Both the position numbers and the translations under genes were made by a program. The notes beneath the pieces were generated by a model, which was not told the origin of the DNA, did not search any database, and worked only from the letters and a program-made list of their open reading frames with translations. From Candidatus Segatella mututuai (GTDB taxonomy: Bacteria > Bacteroidota > Bacteroidia > Bacteroidales > Bacteroidaceae), in NCBI GenBank assembly GCA_002439605.1, contig DJOI01000036.1, forward strand, positions 61,632 to 69,901: a DNA stretch of 8,270 bases. The letters are read 5' to 3'. Positions 1 through 6,373 of this stretch are shown here, one piece after another. Every line of letters starts with the position of its first letter. Positions within the stretch are counted from its first letter, which is position 1.

Positions 1-45
1 AACATGTGCCCAAAAAGCGTTCACGAACTTGGGCAACACATTTTG
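1..45 (-). terminator. Possible hairpin terminator after GH43 gene
   Basis: Just past the GH43 stop codon there is an inverted repeat, TGCCCAA at 7-13 and TTGGGCA at 29-35, with a 15-nt loop. Allowing one bulged base adds two more pairs on the outside. A stem of this kind directly after a stop suggests a transcription terminator. The window ends before a T-tract could be seen on the minus strand, so this is only tentative; it could also be a chance palindrome or part of the next gene's control region. Confidence 0.3.
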
Positions 46-1731
46 CTATTTGGACGATTCCTTGTTAGAACTTGCGTATAGTCCGATACAAGCACCGATG
101 AAGCCTCCGCTCTTCTGGGTACTCAGGTTGCTGGCATCCACACCCTTGGCAAGAAGCTGCCAGTCGCCACCTTCCTCGGCATAGTAGAAGTCGTAATATC
201 TATCATGTCCCTCTATCTTGAGGCGAAGCTTGCCGCCTTTGATAGGAGCTGAGGCTATCTGGACGTTGTTTTTTTCGGCACGAGTCAGGGTAATCACCAA
301 CTGCCCCTTCTTCATGGTCTTGCCCAATACAAAGTTGTGGTCTTCCTTCTGCAAGAGAGCCAGGCCGGCGATTTCCTTGTCGTTGCGAGGCGTAAAGTTG
401 AGCTCGGTCTCAGCGGTGAAGGTTCCATGCTGTTGGCGAACCCAAATCGCAGACATTGGATCGCGCTTATAGATGTTGCCAGGCAAGAGATTCATCTTGA
501 GTTTATTGTCGGCTACAGTATAGCAGTCCTTGAAATCACGGAGGAACATCCAACGAGGGTTTAAGTCCTTCAAGCCAAGTTTGTTGGTGCAGCAAGAATT
601 TTCGAAAGTGTCGATATAGCTGAAGTTGCCTGAGAATTCATTCTTTCCAGCAGGCTTTAGCCCAGCCTTCTCGCCAATGGTTGCGATAGGCGTGTTCTTC
701 TTGAGGATTTCTGGCCAACCATTCTTCCAGGTCACAGGTAGAAGGTAGGTATCGCGACCAGTATTGTACATGTCCTCCTCGTATGGGCGGCAAGCTAAGA
801 ACACAGCCCACCAGTTGCCCTTGCCATCTTCCACGATGTCGGCATGGCCAGCAGAAGAAACTGGGTCCTTGCGGTTGGGGTCGAGACCTGTGCGCTGGGT
901 GAGGATTGGGTTGTTGGGATTTTCCTCCCAAGGCCCCATCGGATTCTTGGAACGGAGGATGACCTCGCTGTGCCAGCCGCCTGTACCGCCCTCGGCGCAC
1001 ATCAGATAGTAGAACTTACCCTTCTTGAAGAGGTGAGGTCCCTCTATCCAGATAGGCTTCGCCTCCACGTGGGTTCCTCCACGGAGAATCTCCTTGAAGT
1101 TACCCTTGATGGAGTCGCCTTTCACGTCGAACTCGAAGCAACGGATGGAGCGCTGTCCCTCATAGTCGGCACCGCCAACCACCGGACCATTATGCACGAT
1201 GTAGCCCTTGCCATTGTCGTCGAAGAAGAAGCTTGGGTCGATGCCGTCTATCTTAGGCAAGTAGATAGGTTCGCTCCAACCTTTCGATGGGTCTTTCGAC
1301 TTTACGAAGAAGTTGCCTGCGCCCACGTTGGTGGTGATCATATAAAAGGTCTTGTTCTTCTTGTTATAGCTGATGGCAGGTGCGAAGATGCCGCCTGATA
1401 CATGCTGTCCCTTGAGAGGTACTTGAGAAGGGCGGTCGAGTACATGGCCGGCAGGCTTCCAATTCACCAGGTCTTTGCTCGTGGAGAGAGGAACACCAGG
1501 GAAAAAAGTGAACGAAGAGTTCACCAGATAATAGGTGTCACCCACGCGGCAAATACTTGGGTCAGGATAGAAACCAGCCAATATAGGATTGTAGTACTGG
1601 AGGGTCTTGTCTATTTCGACATTGAACCTGCTGTCGTTGCCAGCGTACTTGAAGTAGTCGAACTGGGCTGTCTGCGCTTGTGCTCCAACGGCAAGCATGC
1701 AGGAAAGTGATAAGATTGCTAATTGTTTCAT
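46..1731 (-). CDS. Secreted GH43 glycosidase (beta-xylosidase / alpha-L-arabinofuranosidase type)
   Basis: A 561-residue glycoside hydrolase of family 43. Residues 1-19 are a signal peptide with a likely cleavage after AQA (17-19), so it acts in the periplasm or at the surface. The five-bladed catalytic domain spans about 45-350. The expected acidic triad is visible: Asp57 in YPDPS (general base), Asp165 in GIDPS (pKa modulator) and Glu230 in WIEGPHL (general acid); His296 in AGHAD fits the conserved central His. Residues about 370-555 look like the beta-sandwich domain (GH43_C2 type) that closes the active site in beta-xylosidases, ending in a GGFIGACIGLYAS motif. Family knowledge points to removal of xylose or arabinose from xylan-type oligosaccharides; which sugar cannot be told from sequence. 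It follows the HTCS gene on the same strand after a 113-bp gap that holds its own -7 box and an operator-like site. ATG start with no clear Shine-Dalgarno, usual for this phylum. Confidence 0.93.
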   Translation of the reverse strand: MKQLAILSLSCMLAVGAQAQTAQFDYFKYAGNDSRFNVEIDKTLQYYNPILAGFYPDPSICRVGDTYYLVNSSFTFFPGVPLSTSKDLVNWKPAGHVLDRPSQVPLKGQHVSGGIFAPAISYNKKNKTFYMITTNVGAGNFFVKSKDPSKGWSEPIYLPKIDGIDPSFFFDDNGKGYIVHNGPVVGGADYEGQRSIRCFEFDVKGDSIKGNFKEILRGGTHVEAKPIWIEGPHLFKKGKFYYLMCAEGGTGGWHSEVILRSKNPMGPWEENPNNPILTQRTGLDPNRKDPVSSAGHADIVEDGKGNWWAVFLACRPYEEDMYNTGRDTYLLPVTWKNGWPEILKKNTPIATIGEKAGLKPAGKNEFSGNFSYIDTFENSCCTNKLGLKDLNPRWMFLRDFKDCYTVADNKLKMNLLPGNIYKRDPMSAIWVRQQHGTFTAETELNFTPRNDKEIAGLALLQKEDHNFVLGKTMKKGQLVITLTRAEKNNVQIASAPIKGGKLRLKIEGHDRYYDFYYAEEGGDWQLLAKGVDASNLSTQKSGGFIGACIGLYASSNKESSK

Positions 1732-1761
1732 TACGTATGATTATTTTGATGATTTCGTTTG

Positions 1762-1769
1762 CAAAATTA
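1762..1769 (-). promoter_or_regulatory. Predicted -7 box of the GH43 promoter
   Basis: On the minus strand the sequence reads TAATTTTG, matching the Bacteroidota sigma-factor -7 consensus TAnnTTTG. It lies 30 bp before the GH43 ATG, giving a short leader of about 25 nt. No good TTTG -33 box is seen at the usual distance, which fits a promoter that needs an activator. The surrounding 17 nt (1754-1770) match the GH5 promoter at 16 of 17 positions. Confidence 0.65.
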
Positions 1770-1800
1770 CCACTTTCCTTTGATAAGTATAGGTATGAAA

Positions 1801-1828
1801 TGTAACCAAGACTTTATATTTTGTCTCA
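1801..1828 (-). promoter_or_regulatory. Operator-like 28-bp element, copy D (GH43)
   Basis: Read on the minus strand it begins TGAGA, has AAAGT at positions 14-18 and GGTTACA at 22-28. It shares the 28-bp layout found at 6025, 6056 and 7769. Its first box is the most diverged (TGAGA instead of TGTTA). Its downstream edge is 31 bp before the GH43 -7 box, almost the same spacing as copies B and C. It sits between the HTCS stop codon and the GH43 promoter, so GH43 probably has its own regulated start in addition to any read-through from the HTCS gene. That the HTCS is the binder is inference. Confidence 0.6.
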
Positions 1829-1844
1829 CAAGTGTCTTTTCTTG

Positions 1845-4800
1845 TTACAAATTCTTTTGTTTTGCTTGATTCATGTATTCTCGTGGCGAGCAGCCATAGA
1901 GATTCTTAAACATGGTGCTGAAGCTTGCCGCATTGTAGAAACCGCACGCATACATTACGTCTGCAACGTTGTGCTTGGAGTCGCTGAGTAGTAGTGCTGC
2001 TTGTTTCAGTCGTATGTTGCGGATGAAACTATGCGGTGTTTGGTTGGTCAACTCCTTCATCTTGCGATGGAGGTGTACACGACTGATGCCAACTTGCTTG
2101 GCTATCATATCCACGCTGAGGTCAGAATCGCTCATGTTCTCATTGATGACATCCATGATGCGCTTCATCAATTGCTCGTCAGGCGATTGCAGCTCGATTT
2201 GCTGCACCTTGTCTTCTTGGCTTTCTTGTCCAGAGAACTTGTAGCGCAATGTTCGGCGAACGGACAGGGTGTTGAGAATGGTGCGTCGCAAGATGTCCAT
2301 GTTGAAAGGTTTGACGATGTAGGCGTCGGCACCCATTTCGAGGCCAGTCAGTTGGTCTTCCTCGCGACTCATGGCTGTGAGGAGAATCACTGGGATGTGG
2401 TTGGTGTTGACATTGTCCTTGATTTTGGTACAGAGCGTGTTGCCATCCATCTCTGGCATCATGATGTCGCTGATGACGAGGTCAGGCTTTCTCTTGATGA
2501 TTTCAGGAAGAGCCTCCTTGCCATTATGAAAGGTGAGTATCTTGTAGTTGCTTGATAGTTGCGCTTCAAGATATTCCAGTATGGCATTGTCATCTTCTAC
2601 GAGTGCAATGGTACTCTTGGCATTTATAGTCTTGTCATTCAAATTTTCATTTTCTCCTTGTGAGTTATCGCCATTGTTCATGGATTCCTCTATTTCTGCA
2701 TCTTCGAGTTCCTTGATATCCTCGTTGTATTCAGGTTGACTCTCCACGATTTCCTCCGGTTTCAGATGGTCCTTGCCTAACGGTAGAGTGATGAGGAACT
2801 CGCTGCCAGTCGTGAACTCGTCGTCTTTTGGAGACTGGCTGTCAGCTTGCCCCCCCACATTGTTACGCGCAATGATGGTGCCGTAGTGGAGTTCTACGAG
2901 CGAGCGTGTTAGGTCGAGTCCTATACCTGTTCCTACGTTTCGGTCGTTAGGGGTGGTTGGATTCTGGTAGAAACGCTGGAAGATGGTCTCCAGCTTGTCT
3001 TTGTCGATTCCCTTCCCGCTGTCCTTGATGGAGATGCGCACATGATGAGGCGAGTGGGTCAGGGTCATCTTGACTTTTCCACCTGTTGGGGTAAACTTGA
3101 AGGCGTTCGAAAGCACGTTCATGAGTACCTTGTCGAAGTTGTTGCGGTCTATCCATGCGTTTAGTTTGTCACAGTCATGCTCGAAAGTAAAGTTGATTTG
3201 CTTGGCAAGTGCTTGTTGTTCAAATAGTTTGTACTCGTCGTTGACAAAACTTACCATGTCTGTCTGGCACATACGCATCACCATTTGTCCTTTGTCGATC
3301 TTACGGAGATCCATCATCTGGTTGATGAGGTGCAGAATGCGTTCTGAGTTTTTTCGCATCAGGTCGTAGATGCCCTGGCGGCGTGGATCTTTGTCCTCCT
3401 TGATGAGTGAAAGCAATGGTGTAAGAATGAGGGTGAGCGGGGTGCGAACCTCATGGCTGATGTTCATGAAGAATCGTAGTTTGGCTTCTCCCATTTCTTC
3501 GGCGTGGATATGCTTTTGCAGGAGAAGACGGTCTTCTTCCTTGCGTTTGCGATGATTCATATAGAGAGCACCTAAGGCGATGAGGGCAATGATATAAAGG
3601 CATTTCATCCACCAAGAGGCATACCAAACAGGGTGAATGACGATGGTAAACTCCTTGATTGGCGTCTCGTAATTATTGCAAATGGCTTTTATCTTGAAAT
3701 GATAGGTGCCAGCAGGCATGTGGGAGAAGGAAATCTCGTTGATGCCGCTTTGTACCTTGCGCCATGCTTCCCCATTGATACTGTAGCCATAGGTGATTTG
3801 CTCTATATTATTATATGTAAGGGTAGAAAGCTGCAAGGTGAAGTTGTTGTCATCGTGGGAGAGTTCAAATTCTTTGGTGTTGTAAGTGCCAGATTCTGTG
3901 ATTGTGTAGCTGCCAGACTTCATGAATGGAGTGACGGGTTTGTTGCCCAAGATGAGTCCTGACAGGATGACGTTGGCACGCCAAGGATGTTGCTTTACAC
4001 GAGTGGCATCAAACCAGTTGATGCCGCCGGTGCCTCCCATGACAATCAGGCGTTTGTTATTCGCGGTAAATACCGCTCCATCCGAGAACTCGTTGCTTTG
4101 TAATCCGTTCTCGGTGTAGAATTTGGTGATGTTGCCTGTCTCAACATTCAATTTGCTGAGTCCACAGGTCGTTCCCATCCAGATGCGTCCTTTGCAGTCT
4201 TCCGTGATGCTTGCCACACTATTGTCGGAGAGACCTTGTGTCGTAGTATAGTGCTTGGGGTGCTTGAGGTCGTTGGTCGAATAACAGTATGCTCCATCTT
4301 CCGTTCCATACCAGATACGATTTTTGCTATCTACGAAGATGCAGTGTGAGAACGAGCCTTTGTTGAGGCAGTTCTTTCCATTGAAAGCGGATGTCCAACT
4401 GTTTTTCTTCACGTCAAGGCATGCCAATCCTAAGGAGGTGGCAACATATACTCGTGAATGGTCGTTGGAGAGCGCTATCTTGGCGATATGATTGTTGGGA
4501 ATGCTGTTGACCGCAAGGTTGCTCTCTGCATTCTTTTTCATCTTGTGGATTTTCACTTCTCCGTCAGTACTTACCTTGATGAGGCCTTCTCCCATGCTGG
4601 CTATCCAGACGTTTCCCCATTTGTCGCATTTGAGGTCGAAAGTTCCAACATTGTTCAGTTCTTGGATATTCAGTCTGTGGTAGTTGCCATTTGCGTCGAG
4701 CGGTCCCGCTCCTTGTGTATAGGTTCCTACCCAGATACGGCCCCTGAGGTCTTGGCAAATGGACAGGATGGTAGCTTGGTGCATATAATGTCCTAATATG

Positions 4801-5921
4801 TTCTTGCCGTCTATGTCTAATTTATATATTCCGTCCTTGTCGGTTCCGACCCAAAGGTTCTTGTCTTTATCAACAAATACGCTGGTGACACAGTTGTCGC
4901 CGATGAGGTTGTGGTTTCCCAGGCGGAATCCCATGTAGCCAAAGTCATAGAGACCTTGCGTCTGCATAAAAACACCTTTTTGGAACATGCTGAACCAAAT
5001 GTTGCCTTGCTTATCCTCAATGATGCTCTCCACCTTGCTTTTCGACAAATTGATTTGGTTACTGAAGTAAGGATTGCTATAGGTGATTCTCTGTACGGGA
5101 TTGTAAATGGAGATGCCTTCACCATCGCAGCCAATGAAGAGTCGGTTGTCTCGGCTGATGTAGATGGTATTGATGGGAAGGTCGCCAATATTTGCTATCT
5201 TGGTGAACACAGAGGAACCTGGTGTCATCTGATAGACACCTTGCCCTTTGGTGGCAAGATACAACTTGCCGTTTTGGTCTTCTTTGATGTCGTGAGCCTT
5301 GATTCCTTCTGTCCCTGCGATATGTGTAGATAGAAAGCCTTTCTTGTTGAGGCAATAAAGTTTCTTTTCTTCTGTGATAATCCAGATTCTTCCTTTCTTG
5401 TCCTCAAGAAGTGTGTTGATGTAGGTAATTTTATTGGCGGTTGCCTTGAGAGGAAGGCACGTGCGAGTTCCTCTTTTCATGATAAAGATACCATAGCCAG
5501 ATGTGCCGACCAGCACATCTCCGTTTTTGAGTAGCAAGATATGGGTGACGTATGTGGTGACGGCTTTTCCATCCTTATCAGGCAATTTTACGTTGTTGAA
5601 TTGGGCGCCGTCGTAGATGAGAAATCCTCTGTTGGTACCTAAGAGGATGTTGCCATTTTGGTCTTGGGCGATACAATTGATGTAATTGGTGTTGAGATGA
5701 TGGTTGTCGTTGTCAACTTTCTTGAAAACCCTGAAGTTATAGCCGTCATAGACATTGAGGCCATTGCGAGTGGTAATCCAGATGAAACCATTCGCGTCTT
5801 GGTAAACTTGTGTGGCAAGGCTGCTCGACAACTGGTTGTCTGTATTGAATAATTTTCCGCTCTGTGCCCAAGTGAGAAGGCTGCTGAAAATAGCTAATAT
5901 AAAGATTGTAATTTTGTTCAT
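1845..5921 (-). CDS. Hybrid two-component system sensor/regulator (HTCS), PUL activator
   Basis: A 1358-residue one-protein two-component system of the kind that controls Bacteroidota PULs. Signal peptide 1-20; periplasmic sensor about 21-765 with 14 W-[IV]-G-T-type propeller repeats (first near 48, last near 625), consistent with two seven-bladed propellers, then a Y_Y_Y domain (about 690-762). One membrane helix lies at about 770-788. The histidine kinase has phospho-acceptor His823 (ISHEVRTP), N-box Asn939, DSGKG at 967-971 and GTGIGL at 997-1002. An acidic, Asn-rich linker (about 1055-1100) leads to a receiver with Asp1110/Asp1111, phospho-acceptor Asp1152, Thr1182 and Lys1204. The AraC-type helix-turn-helix region is about 1255-1352. 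All key residues are intact. The start used is the ATG at 5921, giving a clean signal peptide; an in-frame TTG at 5960 lies inside the predicted -7 box. The ligand is unknown; the neighbours suggest a hemicellulose oligosaccharide. Confidence 0.96.
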   Translation of the reverse strand: MNKITIFILAIFSSLLTWAQSGKLFNTDNQLSSSLATQVYQDANGFIWITTRNGLNVYDGYNFRVFKKVDNDNHHLNTNYINCIAQDQNGNILLGTNRGFLIYDGAQFNNVKLPDKDGKAVTTYVTHILLLKNGDVLVGTSGYGIFIMKRGTRTCLPLKATANKITYINTLLEDKKGRIWIITEEKKLYCLNKKGFLSTHIAGTEGIKAHDIKEDQNGKLYLATKGQGVYQMTPGSSVFTKIANIGDLPINTIYISRDNRLFIGCDGEGISIYNPVQRITYSNPYFSNQINLSKSKVESIIEDKQGNIWFSMFQKGVFMQTQGLYDFGYMGFRLGNHNLIGDNCVTSVFVDKDKNLWVGTDKDGIYKLDIDGKNILGHYMHQATILSICQDLRGRIWVGTYTQGAGPLDANGNYHRLNIQELNNVGTFDLKCDKWGNVWIASMGEGLIKVSTDGEVKIHKMKKNAESNLAVNSIPNNHIAKIALSNDHSRVYVATSLGLACLDVKKNSWTSAFNGKNCLNKGSFSHCIFVDSKNRIWYGTEDGAYCYSTNDLKHPKHYTTTQGLSDNSVASITEDCKGRIWMGTTCGLSKLNVETGNITKFYTENGLQSNEFSDGAVFTANNKRLIVMGGTGGINWFDATRVKQHPWRANVILSGLILGNKPVTPFMKSGSYTITESGTYNTKEFELSHDDNNFTLQLSTLTYNNIEQITYGYSINGEAWRKVQSGINEISFSHMPAGTYHFKIKAICNNYETPIKEFTIVIHPVWYASWWMKCLYIIALIALGALYMNHRKRKEEDRLLLQKHIHAEEMGEAKLRFFMNISHEVRTPLTLILTPLLSLIKEDKDPRRQGIYDLMRKNSERILHLINQMMDLRKIDKGQMVMRMCQTDMVSFVNDEYKLFEQQALAKQINFTFEHDCDKLNAWIDRNNFDKVLMNVLSNAFKFTPTGGKVKMTLTHSPHHVRISIKDSGKGIDKDKLETIFQRFYQNPTTPNDRNVGTGIGLDLTRSLVELHYGTIIARNNVGGQADSQSPKDDEFTTGSEFLITLPLGKDHLKPEEIVESQPEYNEDIKELEDAEIEESMNNGDNSQGENENLNDKTINAKSTIALVEDDNAILEYLEAQLSSNYKILTFHNGKEALPEIIKRKPDLVISDIMMPEMDGNTLCTKIKDNVNTNHIPVILLTAMSREEDQLTGLEMGADAYIVKPFNMDILRRTILNTLSVRRTLRYKFSGQESQEDKVQQIELQSPDEQLMKRIMDVINENMSDSDLSVDMIAKQVGISRVHLHRKMKELTNQTPHSFIRNIRLKQAALLLSDSKHNVADVMYACGFYNAASFSTMFKNLYGCSPREYMNQAKQKNL

Positions 5922-5957
5922 GAAGGATTGGTTTGTTAGTGTTATTAGATATAGTTG

Positions 5958-5965
5958 CAAAGATA
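5958..5965 (-). promoter_or_regulatory. Predicted -7 box of the HTCS promoter
   Basis: The minus strand reads TATCTTTG, a full match to TAnnTTTG. It would put the transcript start near 5950, about 30 nt before the ATG at 5921. It therefore supports that ATG over the upstream TTG at 5960, which would overlap the box. No 28-bp element ends 30-31 bp upstream of it, unlike the GH43, GH5 and susC promoters, so the regulator may be expressed at a basal level. Confidence 0.55.
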
Positions 5966-6024
5966 GACATTTTTCTTTAAAAACGCCTTCAGCTTATGAT
6001 ACTTTTTGATGAAAAAACGCAAAA

Positions 6025-6052
6025 TGTTACATATAGCAAAGTTTATGTAACA
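6025..6052 (+). promoter_or_regulatory. Operator-like 28-bp element, copy A (near-palindromic)
   Basis: Contains TGTTACATA at 6025-6033 and its exact reverse complement TATGTAACA at 6044-6052, separated by 10 nt. In plus orientation it also fits the shared layout: TGTTA at 1-5, AAAGT at 14-18 and TGTAAC at 22-27. It lies three bases upstream of copy B and roughly midway between the HTCS and GH5 -7 boxes. It could be an auxiliary site for GH5 activation or, because it is palindromic, act in both directions. The role is inferred. Confidence 0.6.
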
Positions 6053-6055
6053 AGT

Positions 6056-6083
6056 TGTTGTAAAAGAGAAAGTATCGGTTACT
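6056..6083 (+). promoter_or_regulatory. Operator-like 28-bp element, copy B (GH5)
   Basis: Starts TGTTG, has AAAGT at positions 14-18 and GGTTAC at 22-27. The stretch 6069-6086 matches 7782-7799 upstream of susC at 15 of 18 bases. Its end is exactly 30 bp before the GH5 -7 box, the same as copy C before the susC -7 box. Copy A starts 31 bp upstream, about three helical turns, so the two could be bound on the same face of the DNA. Confidence 0.65.
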
Positions 6084-6113
6084 TGGTAAAAAGTGACATC
6101 GTAGATTAATGAG

Positions 6114-6121
6114 TAATTTTG
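6114..6121 (+). promoter_or_regulatory. Predicted -7 box of the GH5 promoter
   Basis: TAATTTTG matches TAnnTTTG. The 17 bases 6113-6129 match the GH43 promoter at 16 positions, including bases past the -7 box around the expected start site. No TTTG -33 box is present. If used, it gives a leader of about 245 nt before the GH5 ATG, unusually long next to the short leaders predicted for GH43 and the HTCS; a second promoter nearer the gene cannot be excluded. Confidence 0.55.
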
Positions 6122-6242
6122 CAAGCGAATGGAAATAATGCGGTTAAGTTAGGTTTATATATTTTAGATAAAATGTATTTGCCCAATAGAATGGTATAGG
6201 AAAATCTTGATTAGGAATAATCATGATGAATTTGGTTTATAA

Positions 6243-6275
6243 GGAAATGGTGCGTAGGGATTATGCGCCATTTCT
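6243..6275 (+). other. Predicted RNA hairpin 1 in the GH5 leader
   Basis: Bases 6243-6254 pair with 6264-6275 to give a 12-bp stem (three G-U pairs) and a 9-nt loop; the core is AAATGG against CCATTT, extended by a GC-rich inner part. It is not followed by a T-tract, so a simple terminator is unlikely. It may be a leader structure affecting stability or translation, or the 3' end of a short RNA. Confidence 0.45.
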
Positions 6276-6283
6276 CATTTCTA

Positions 6284-6317
6284 AAGCCATTTTTCACTCC
6301 TATCTCAGCAATGGCTT
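6284..6317 (+). other. Predicted RNA hairpin 2 in the GH5 leader
   Basis: AAGCCATT (6284-6291) is exactly complementary to AATGGCTT (6310-6317), with an 18-nt pyrimidine-rich loop. It begins 9 nt after hairpin 1 and ends 56 nt before the GH5 start codon. There is no T-tract after it. Function is unknown. Confidence 0.35.
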
Positions 6318-6373
6318 AAACTTCCTTAATGAACATGACTAAACAGATGATAAAACCTAAAATATAAAGACAA

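Larger units (their letters stand above)
5922..6373. other. Divergent AT-rich control region between HTCS and GH5 genes
   Basis: This 452-bp gap separates the two divergent genes and shows no convincing coding sequence. From the HTCS side it holds a -7 box for the HTCS gene (5958-5965), two tandem copies of the 28-bp operator-like element (6025-6052 and 6056-6083), a -7 box for GH5 (6114-6121), and a leader of about 245 nt with two predicted hairpins (6243-6275 and 6284-6317). The 6130-6240 part is AT-rich, and I see nothing definite in it beyond a weak promoter-like TGAATTTG at 6227-6234. Confidence 0.8.

Noticed and set aside
844..1398. Plus-strand open frame of 184 codons opposite GH43
   Set aside because: It is fully antisense to a well-supported GH43 domain, with no family signature and no promoter-like sequence.
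1699..1701. Cys11 in the GH43 signal peptide as a lipoprotein attachment site
   Set aside because: The preceding residues (SLS) do not fit a lipobox, and cleavage there would leave too short a hydrophobic core; a standard cut after AQA fits better.
2001..2555. Plus-strand open frame of 184 codons opposite the HTCS receiver and helix-turn-helix region
   Set aside because: It is a shadow of a strongly supported coding region and has low-complexity composition typical of antisense frames.
5922..5960. Upstream TTG start for the HTCS gene adding 13 residues
   Set aside because: The added residues would spoil the signal peptide, and the TTG overlaps the predicted -7 box; the ATG at 5921 is a better start.
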